Assembly (NCBI GenBank): GCA_013151585.1
Contig: JAADHY010000307.1
Coordinates: forward strand, 1-5,070
Length of the DNA: 5,070 nucleotides
From: Planctomycetota bacterium
GTDB taxonomy: Bacteria; Planctomycetota; Planctomycetia; Planctomycetales; Planctomycetaceae
Reading direction: 5' to 3'
The translations under genes were made by a program, and so were the position numbers. This document shows positions 1-5,070 of this stretch, piece by piece (positions within the stretch are counted from its first letter, which is position 1; each line of letters begins with the position of its first letter). The notes below the pieces were generated by a model. It was not told where the DNA came from and did not search any database. It saw only the letters and a list, made by a program, of their open reading frames with translations.

Positions 1-1640
1 GCCTTACTGCGACGGCCCGCTGCTTCTTCCAACGCGATCTCGAATGGCTGGTCTCGGTAGTCGATTGCTCGCATCAGTCGCGTCCGGTAGAGCGTTGAAA
101 ATGCTCCCGAACTTTGAGGCGTGCCCCAAAGGTTGGCTTCAATGGGCATCCGTTCGGGCTTCAGGATGTGGTGTGAGAACATGTGCCGCACCGCACCGGT
201 CCCCTCGCCCTTGTACGAGGCAAACATATTATTGAACTCAAGCACCCCGGAGAACAGCAGTGCCAATGCGTCGCGAGACGGTCCTTTGGGCAGTTTCGTA
301 ATCCCTTGGGCCAGCGTAGTCAGGGCGAGTAGCTGACGCTCGTTGAACAGCTGGTGCCAGCAGTGATAGCCGTAGTTGATGATCTGCCGCGTGTTCCGAC
401 CGTCCTTGATTTCGGCCCTTGGAATCGGTGGATTGAGTTTCGCCAGCTGCTGCTTGGCACGTTCAAAGAGGGCCAGGTCGTCTTCGGTGATTCGGAGATA
501 CTCCTTCGTCCCGTTCTCACGAAGTACGAGTTTGGCGTACATGCGGTGAGCCGGTGGATGACCGGCGGCCCTTGCTGTTGCCGCAAGCTTGAACTCGTGG
601 CTACAAGATCGACACACGGCTGTTGTTCGCTTCGCTGGTCCTTGGCGGGGATCGAAGTCTAAGTGACAATTCGGGCACTCGGCAGAGGTGTCATGCCGTC
701 CGATGGGGAATACATCATCGCAGCCTGGACATAAAACGAAGACGGGGACGTCTTTGGTACGATCGGCGTGACGAGTAAAGATGTATCGGGGAAAAAGGTC
801 TACCTTCGCCTTGCACTTCGGGCAATCGAGCACCTTCACCCAGAAGTAGTAGAGCACCTCGCACGGACGGCCCCGGCTGTCGACGCTTTCATATAGCCGG
901 CGCAGCTTAGGAGCCACTGTCTGGCTCAGGACATCAAACTGACGAGCGAGGTCGCGACGATCCAGTGGTCCCAGAGCCGTGCGCACCGTTCGGTATGCCA
1001 CCGGGTTTATGTCACGCCCGATGGCCGTACAGCCGAGCTTGTGGGCCTCTCCAACAGTGGTTCCGCTACCCATGAATGGGTCAAAGACTGTAACCCATTC
1101 CAGGGAAATTGGCTGTAGGAAGAATTCCTGAACGAGCGAGTCTTTCGGGACAGCCGAGGCGATAATGGCGGCACGAAAGACCGAACCCAGTCGCTGCGCC
1201 CACCACTTGTGGACGTGGTAAATGGGGCGGTATATCTCCTTGCGCCAGCTCTCAGCCTCTGCAATCTCGCTGATTACCTCGAAGGGGAAACCATCGTCAA
1301 TGGCACGCTCCCCCTCGCCGGCCAGTGGTGCTTTGACCCACTGGCGGGCATGGTCAAGAGCTGCTTCGAGGCCCTCTTTGAGGGCGGTCGCCACCTCGCG
1401 GGGATGTTTGTCAACCGCCGTTCTGACCGAGGCGGGCAGGCGGCCTGCCATCAAGGCCAGTTCCGATTCGTCCACCGAAAGCACTGACGCCAAACGGCTA
1501 ACGACATCGTCAGATGGCGAAATCTTGCCCGCTTCGATGCGGGACAGGTAGGCCGCATCGCAGCCCAAGGCCTTGGCGGTCTTTCTCAATGACAGTCCAA
1601 GGGACAGCCGCCGCTCGCGAATCGCTTCTCCAAATTCCAT
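1..1640 (-). CDS. XRE HTH-Zn-ribbon DNA methyltransferase fusion (COG1743/DUF1156-like), 3' end off the window
   Basis: Likely an S-adenosylmethionine-dependent DNA (amino) methyltransferase that can also bind its own promoter. The reading frame is open from the ATG at 1640 to the left edge (546 codons plus 2 bases). Residues 3-64 form a canonical XRE/Cro-type helix-turn-helix (LSLRKTAKALG, then AAYLSRIEAGK). Residues 65-112 are a linker. Residues 115-160 carry the HKWWAQRLGSVFRAA segment typical of DUF1156-type methylases. Motif I (SAM binding) is DPFMGSGTT at 187-195, followed by GRDINPVA at 208-215. Four CxxC pairs (273/276, 304/307, 322/325, 343/346) suggest two zinc ribbons inserted after motif I. 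NERQLLALTTL (433-443) and NLWGTPQSSGAFSTL (503-517) are family-like. The catalytic D/N/S-PP-Y/F motif is not in the visible part; in this family it lies after the RQLLAL region, so it should be past the left edge. No in-frame start lies just upstream of the ATG. The family call is firm; target base and sequence are unknown. Confidence 0.9.
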   Translation of the reverse strand, partial: MEFGEAIRERRLSLGLSLRKTAKALGCDAAYLSRIEAGKISPSDDVVSRLASVLSVDESELALMAGRLPASVRTAVDKHPREVATALKEGLEAALDHARQWVKAPLAGEGERAIDDGFPFEVISEIAEAESWRKEIYRPIYHVHKWWAQRLGSVFRAAIIASAVPKDSLVQEFFLQPISLEWVTVFDPFMGSGTTVGEAHKLGCTAIGRDINPVAYRTVRTALGPLDRRDLARQFDVLSQTVAPKLRRLYESVDSRGRPCEVLYYFWVKVLDCPKCKAKVDLFPRYIFTRHADRTKDVPVFVLCPGCDDVFPIGRHDTSAECPNCHLDFDPRQGPAKRTTAVCRSCSHEFKLAATARAAGHPPAHRMYAKLVLRENGTKEYLRITEDDLALFERAKQQLAKLNPPIPRAEIKDGRNTRQIINYGYHCWHQLFNERQLLALTTLAQGITKLPKGPSRDALALLFSGVLEFNNMFASYKGEGTGAVRHMFSHHILKPERMPIEANLWGTPQSSGAFSTLYRTRLMRAIDYRDQPFEIALEEAAGRRSK

Positions 1641-1646
1641 GCCCCC

Positions 1647-1675
1647 TTCATAACAACTGTTGACAGAATAGTCAA
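1647..1675 (-). promoter_or_regulatory. Candidate sigma70-type promoter for the methyltransferase
   Basis: On the minus strand, TTGACT (1675-1670) is followed after 17 bp by TATGAA (1652-1647), which matches 4 of 6 positions of the -10 consensus. The start point about 7 nt downstream would fall at or next to the A of the methyltransferase ATG (1640), so the transcript could be leaderless. The only Shine-Dalgarno-like run (AAGGGGG, 1648-1642) ends one base before the ATG, closer than usual. A weaker alternative -10, TATTCT at 1670-1665, lacks a good -35. Confidence 0.4.
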
Positions 1676-1676
1676 C
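1659..1676. promoter_or_regulatory. Inverted repeat GTTGAC-N6-GTCAAC, candidate operator
   Basis: A perfect 6-bp inverted repeat (GTTGAC at 1659-1664, GTCAAC at 1671-1676) with a 6-bp spacer, AGAATA, sits in the middle of the divergent intergenic region. Its dyad symmetry and size fit a dimeric HTH regulator. The obvious candidate is the XRE domain at the N terminus of the adjacent methyltransferase, by analogy with autoregulatory methyltransferases and controller proteins of restriction-modification systems. Each arm contains a TTGAC core that also reads as a -35 element, one per strand, so binding here would occlude both promoters. The repeat is seen directly; the regulator and its effect are inferred. 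Confidence 0.6.
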
Positions 1677-1688
1677 GCCGATTATTCT
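1660..1688 (+). promoter_or_regulatory. Candidate sigma70-type promoter for the ATPase-kinase-regulator operon
   Basis: TTGACA at 1660-1665 is a perfect -35 hexamer. It is followed after exactly 17 bp by TATTCT at 1683-1688, which matches the -10 consensus at 4 of 6 positions. Transcription would begin around 1694-1696. That leaves a leader of about 60 nt before the preferred GTG start at 1754 and places the upstream GTG at 1691 outside the message. Confidence 0.5.
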
Positions 1689-1740
1689 TTGTGGCGGACA
1701 TTCTGGCATGTAGTACCCAGCAGCTATCTCAGCAGGTAAT

Positions 1741-1746
1741 AGGGAG
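1741..1746 (+). promoter_or_regulatory. Ribosome binding site that favours the GTG start at 1754
   Basis: AGGGAG lies 7 nt before the GTG at 1754, ideal Shine-Dalgarno placement. No comparable purine-rich site precedes the longer alternative GTG start at 1691 (upstream bases are ATTATTCTTT). This decides the start of the ATPase gene. Confidence 0.6.
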
Positions 1747-1753
1747 TTATCGA

Positions 1754-3643
1754 GTGGCAATAGAGCATTCAAAGGAAGCGGGACATCATTGCCTCCGATC
1801 CGTTTCGGTCGTCGGGGGTTTTCTCGATGGGGCGACGTTTGATCTGGCCGGTGGGCTGAACCGTATCATCGGCGCTCGCGGAACCGGCAAGACGACCATC
1901 ATCGAATTCGTGCGGTATGCCATGGACGCCATGCCAAGCGAGGCCGCCGCTCGGAAGCGGGTCGAATCATTGGTGGAGAGCAACCTCGCAGGCGGGCGAG
2001 TGGAGATCACCGTCGAAACCAAGGACGGGTTGTCGTACATCGTAAGCCGGTCGACAGGTGATGAGCCGGTCGTGCTCGATGAGAACCGTTCGCCCACGGA
2101 TATCAGCCTACGCTCGGGCGGACTGTTCAAGGTGGACATTTACAGCCAGAACGAGGTAGAGGCCATCGCCGATCGGGCCAGTTCGCAGCTCGACCTGATC
2201 GACAACTTCGCGGCGGAGCAGATCGCCGGCATCGAGCACCGCATCCGCACGCTCAAGGCTGATCTGGGCGGCAACGCCAGCAAGATCACGCCCTTGCAGC
2301 AGAAGATGGATGCAATTGCCGAGGAACTCAACGCCCTGCCCGGGCTGAACGAGAAGCTCAAGGCATTCAAAGCCGAAGGTGGCGATGACGCCGACGCCAT
2401 CAATCAGGCCCACGCGGCCAAAGCTCTCCGCGACCGGGAACGCCGGGCGATCGGTGCCACGAACGACCTGCTCAGCGAGACTTATCAGGCTATCGAAACC
2501 AACATAGGACGAATCGGCCAACAGCTGGCGACTATCTTTACCGAGGACATGCTCAAAGGCCCCAATGCCACGCTGCTGGAGGAAATTCGTCAGGGGCTTC
2601 AGACATGTTCCGATGACGTGGACCGACTGCTCCAGAAGGCTCTGGCCCGAATTCAGACCGAGAGCGAGGCCGTAAAGACGACATCGAGCAAGCTCGACTT
2701 GGCCCACAAGCAACAGGACCTGAAGTTCCAGGAACTGATCGAGAAGCACAAGGAAGTCCAGGGCAAGGCCGCCGAGCGGCATCGGCTGGAGAAACTGCGT
2801 AACGACCTGTTGGCCAAGCAGCGAGAGCGAGAGCAACTGATCGAGCAACTGAAGATTCTGCGGGCAGAACGGGCCAAGCTACTCCAGCAGCTTTCTGAAT
2901 TACGCGACGAACGGTTCGGCGTTCGCCAGGAAATCGTGGACCGAATCAACGCGGCGTTGTCACCCACGATTAAGGTATCCATCGTTCAGTTCGGCAACCC
3001 CGAGGAATATCGAGCCTTGCTCGAAGAGGCCCTTCGCGGAAACCGGGTACGCCAGAACGTGGTGGCCGCCAAGGTCGTCAACGCCTTTTGGCCGGCGGAA
3101 CTGGCCGAGGCGATCAAACAGAGAGATGCGCAAGCCCTGGTCGATAAGGCGGAGTTGAATGCCGACCAGGCCGACAAGGTATTGGCAGCCTTGGTCGGGT
3201 CACAGGTGCTGTTCGAACTGGAGACCGTCGAGTTGATCGACTTGCCGAAGATCGAATTGAACGACGGCGGCACCTACAAGGAAACGGGATCGCTTTCCAC
3301 CGGGCAGAAGTGCACCACGATCCTGCCCATCCTGCTAATGGACAGCGAGAACCCGCTGCTGATCGACCAGCCCGAAGATAATCTCGACAACCGCTTCGTG
3401 TTCGAAACGGTGGTCGGGAGCATCGGCAAGATCAAGCAGCGGCGGCAGCTGATCTTCGTGACGCATAATCCGAACATCCCGGTGCTGGGCGATGCGGACA
3501 AGGTCTTCGTGCTGGACTCGGACGGTACGACGGCTCGCAAGGTCAACGAAGGATCGGTGGATCACTGCAAAGACAACATCGTCACGCTACTCGAGGGCGG
3601 CGAGGACGCATTCAAACGACGAAAGGAACGCTACTCCTACTGA
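1754..3643 (+). CDS. SMC/Rad50-like ABC-type ATPase with long coiled coil
   Basis: A 629-residue cytoplasmic ATPase of the SMC/RecN/Rad50 type, which in general act on DNA ends, loops or duplexes. Numbered from the GTG at 1754: Walker A GARGTGKT at 40-47 (Lys46), preceded by a RecF/SMC-like N-terminal strand region; a Q-loop-like YSQNEVEA around 130-137 (Gln132); coiled coil from about 160 to 390, broken by a Gly/Asp/Ala-rich stretch near 205-220 that could be a turn; ABC signature LSTGQKCT at 514-521; Walker B and D-loop PLLIDQPEDNLD at 534-545 (Asp538, Glu541); H-loop FVTHN with His571. The DQPEDNLD form resembles ATPases such as those in TrlF-like proteins, but no PHP, TOPRIM or other nuclease domain is visible, so any effector must come from a partner. 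A start at 1691 would add 21 residues but has no ribosome site and lies upstream of the predicted transcript start. It is first in a three-gene operon with the kinase and response regulator. The ATPase class is secure; the biological role is inferred. Confidence 0.9.
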   Translation: MAIEHSKEAGHHCLRSVSVVGGFLDGATFDLAGGLNRIIGARGTGKTTIIEFVRYAMDAMPSEAAARKRVESLVESNLAGGRVEITVETKDGLSYIVSRSTGDEPVVLDENRSPTDISLRSGGLFKVDIYSQNEVEAIADRASSQLDLIDNFAAEQIAGIEHRIRTLKADLGGNASKITPLQQKMDAIAEELNALPGLNEKLKAFKAEGGDDADAINQAHAAKALRDRERRAIGATNDLLSETYQAIETNIGRIGQQLATIFTEDMLKGPNATLLEEIRQGLQTCSDDVDRLLQKALARIQTESEAVKTTSSKLDLAHKQQDLKFQELIEKHKEVQGKAAERHRLEKLRNDLLAKQREREQLIEQLKILRAERAKLLQQLSELRDERFGVRQEIVDRINAALSPTIKVSIVQFGNPEEYRALLEEALRGNRVRQNVVAAKVVNAFWPAELAEAIKQRDAQALVDKAELNADQADKVLAALVGSQVLFELETVELIDLPKIELNDGGTYKETGSLSTGQKCTTILPILLMDSENPLLIDQPEDNLDNRFVFETVVGSIGKIKQRRQLIFVTHNPNIPVLGDADKVFVLDSDGTTARKVNEGSVDHCKDNIVTLLEGGEDAFKRRKERYSY

Positions 3644-3644
3644 G

Positions 3645-4805
3645 ATGACAAGCGAAGCAGGACAACCTGACCTGGCCACGACAACTGCCCAACTCGGGCA
3701 GAACCGCGAGTCCATGCCTTGGCCGCAGCGGCGCGCCTTGGTGAAGGTTGCCACTGAGCGGTTGGTCCAAGTCGGCGCGACGGAGACGATATTGTCGCTG
3801 CTGCTCCTGCTTGCCGACGATCCGAAGTGGGAGGTCCGTAAGGATGTCGCCGACTGCCTGCTACTCGTGCCGGACGATGATTTCCCTCGCTTGGCCGCCA
3901 AGTTGTCTCAGGACTCGAACTCATTCGTCCAGAAGGCGGTCGAGCGGGCCTTGGATCGTCGCCGGCGAGGTCAGGAGTCGGTGCAACGCAAGCTGCGAGG
4001 ATTGGATCAGGTTCAGGACCAGTACGCGAACATCGAGAAGATGCACGGCAGCATAGCGGCCAGGAAAGCCCACCAGATGGCTGAGCGATTGTACGATGTG
4101 CTGGTTGGTGCAACGGTCCATGATATGCGAAATATCCTCGCTCCGCTGAAATCCACCATCTCGTCGCTGCTCAGTCATTTGGCGGACGGCAATCTCGATC
4201 CGAAGACCTTCGAGAAAAACCTGACGAAGATGGGGTATCAGGCAGCGACGCTGGAGCGATTGCTGGAGGACATGCGAGCCTATTCGCAACCGACCCCTTC
4301 CCAGCGTCATCGCGAGCGTCTGGCGGATGTCGTCAAAGAGGCGCACGACATGGTCCTTGACGGCTTCAAGGCGACGGGGCGCGATCCGGACAGCGTGGAG
4401 GCAAGCTTCGACGTACCGGAAAACCTGACCTTCGAGGTATCCCGCCATCAAATAGTCCGAGCCGTCAGCAACGTGTTGAAGAACGCCTACGAGTCGTTCG
4501 CCATAGACCCGCAAGTCTTCGGCGAGGGCGAGGTACGACTCGAAGCCCGGCGAATCGACGATGAACGGATCGAGATCGTGGTGCGTGACAACGGCATGGG
4601 CTTGTCTGAAGAAGAACTGGCAGAGGTCCGGCGTTTCGTGCCGGGCGGTACGTCGAAGAAAACACACGGCACCGGTTTCGGTCTGCCGATCGCCAAACGG
4701 AAGATCGAGGATCACGGCGGATCGCTGGCCATCGAAAGCCAAGAGGACGTGGGGACGATGGTGACGATCACGTTGCCGATCGAATCGGGGGGAGGTGGCG
4801 AATGA
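3645..4805 (+). CDS. Soluble HEAT-repeat sensor histidine kinase
   Basis: A 386-residue histidine kinase predicted to autophosphorylate on His159 and pass the phosphate to the receiver encoded next. Residues about 28-105 are paired helices with HEAT-like character (LLADDPKWEVRKDVADCLL, then LSQDSNSFVQKAVERAL), probably a protein-interaction or sensing scaffold. Residues 110-150 are charged and helical. The dimerisation/phosphoacceptor segment is ATVHDMRNILAPL (156-168), an H-D-x-R-N version of the HisKA H-box. The HATPase_c domain has an N-box (VSNVLKNAYESF, Asn276 and Asn280), G1 box DNGMG (315-319), F-box Phe331, and G2 box GTGFGL (342-347). There is no transmembrane segment or signal peptide, so the stimulus is intracellular. 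The ATG follows the ATPase stop after one base (TGAGATG) with no close Shine-Dalgarno site, which suggests translational coupling. The frame stays open upstream to 3492, inside the ATPase gene, but that extension is out of frame with the ATPase and looks unused. The function call is strong; the signal is unknown. Confidence 0.92.
   Translation: MTSEAGQPDLATTTAQLGQNRESMPWPQRRALVKVATERLVQVGATETILSLLLLLADDPKWEVRKDVADCLLLVPDDDFPRLAAKLSQDSNSFVQKAVERALDRRRRGQESVQRKLRGLDQVQDQYANIEKMHGSIAARKAHQMAERLYDVLVGATVHDMRNILAPLKSTISSLLSHLADGNLDPKTFEKNLTKMGYQAATLERLLEDMRAYSQPTPSQRHRERLADVVKEAHDMVLDGFKATGRDPDSVEASFDVPENLTFEVSRHQIVRAVSNVLKNAYESFAIDPQVFGEGEVRLEARRIDDERIEIVVRDNGMGLSEEELAEVRRFVPGGTSKKTHGTGFGLPIAKRKIEDHGGSLAIESQEDVGTMVTITLPIESGGGGE
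4791..4795 (+). promoter_or_regulatory. Strong ribosome binding site for the response regulator
   Basis: GGAGG lies 6 nt before the ATG at 4802, inside the last codons of the kinase gene (it encodes part of the Gly-rich kinase tail). With the ATGA stop/start overlap, it supports the chosen start and coupled translation of kinase and regulator. Confidence 0.75.
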
Positions 4806-5070
4806 GTTTCCATGCCCTGGCCATTGATGACAGTCCGGACGTTCTTGAAGACGTGAAGGACCGCCTGGAGTCGCTCGGCCACACCTGCGACGGTGTGTCA
4901 TGTCTTCAGTGTGCCCGCGAGTTGTTGGACAAGAACCATTACACCTATGTCCTGCTCGATCTGGAGATTCCCGTCAAATACAGCCGTCCCTCACGTATCC
5001 AGAATGGGCAGAACCTCCTCCAAGAGATTCGATCCAGGAGGGGCTACGAGGATATTCCGATCATCGTGAT
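4802..5070 (+). CDS. Response regulator receiver domain, 3' end off the window
   Basis: The first 89 residues of a CheY-like receiver, the expected phosphate acceptor for the upstream kinase. The frame from ATG 4802 has no stop before the right edge. The acidic pocket is Asp9-Asp10 (ALAIDDSPDV), and the phosphoacceptor is most likely Asp53 (YVLLDLEIP, with Pro57 in the usual position). The last visible strand, DIPIIV, matches the fourth beta strand that normally ends in the conserved Thr/Ser; that residue and the Lys of the fifth strand are beyond the window. Between Asp53 and the usual Gly-x-x-LL helix there are about 8 more residues than in NtrC-type receivers (KYSRPSRIQN region). The start overlaps the kinase stop by 4 bp (ATGA). 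Whether an output domain (DNA-binding, enzymatic or none) follows cannot be seen. The DNA to the right would settle whether this is a transcription factor or an effector. Confidence 0.9.
   Translation, partial: MSFHALAIDDSPDVLEDVKDRLESLGHTCDGVSCLQCARELLDKNHYTYVLLDLEIPVKYSRPSRIQNGQNLLQEIRSRRGYEDIPIIV

Noticed and set aside
354..662. Plus-strand open frames around 44-662 and 1209-1551
   Set aside because: They are opposite the methyltransferase, whose minus-strand frame is uninterrupted and carries HTH, motif I and Zn-ribbon signatures.
1641..1753. Possible CRISPR, attachment site or small RNA in the intergenic region
   Set aside because: Only one short dyad is present. There is no direct repeat array, no stem followed by a T-run, and no tRNA-like sequence.
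2108..2848. 246-codon open frame on the minus strand
   Set aside because: It lies fully antisense to the coiled-coil part of the ATPase. Its Leu/Val/Gly-rich translation mirrors the codon bias of the real gene and shows no motif.
2815..2860. Short repeated GAGAGC / GAGCAACTGA units
   Set aside because: These are repeated Glu/Gln/Leu/Arg codons of the coiled coil, not a DNA repeat with independent function.
3492..3644. Upstream extension of the kinase frame by 51 codons
   Set aside because: It overlaps the ATPase C terminus in another frame and is Arg/Thr/Ser-rich with no homology-like pattern. The ATG at 3645 directly after the ATPase stop fits an operon junction.
3921..4901. 326-codon open frame on the minus strand
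   Set aside because: It is antisense to the kinase and the start of the receiver, both of which have complete catalytic motifs. The translation has no recognisable domain.

Overview
The window holds one compact locus of four protein-coding genes and almost no empty DNA. It is moderately GC-rich and bacterial in style: GTG and ATG starts, Shine-Dalgarno sites, and overlapping stop/start codons. No rRNA, tRNA or transposon is present to place the organism. A free-living high-GC bacterium (for example a planctomycete or proteobacterium) is only a guess.

Layout: (1) Positions 1-1640, minus strand, running off the left edge: an N-terminal XRE-type helix-turn-helix fused to a Zn-ribbon-containing DNA methyltransferase of the COG1743/DUF1156 kind. 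It is seen here as its first 546 residues and is fully open. (2) Positions 1641-1753: a 113-bp divergent intergenic region. It contains a perfect inverted repeat (GTTGAC-N6-GTCAAC) whose two arms supply the -35 hexamers of two opposed candidate promoters. (3) Positions 1754-3643, plus strand: an SMC/Rad50-like ABC-type ATPase with a long coiled coil. (4) Positions 3645-4805, plus strand: a soluble histidine kinase with an N-terminal HEAT-like helical region. (5) Position 4802 onward, plus strand, cut by the right edge: a response-regulator receiver domain.

The three plus-strand genes are packed with one base between genes 3 and 4 and a 4-bp ATGA overlap between genes 4 and 5, so they almost certainly form one operon. 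Reading the locus as a whole: the methyltransferase could modify host DNA and, through its own HTH, control the shared divergent promoter region. The SMC-like ATPase could sense or remodel DNA. The cytoplasmic kinase and receiver could relay a signal to an output domain encoded past the right edge. Methyltransferase, SMC-like ATPase and intracellular phosphorelay together look like a regulated genome-defence or DNA-surveillance module. I do not recognise it as a named system. The defence role is inference; the domain assignments come directly from motifs in the sequence.
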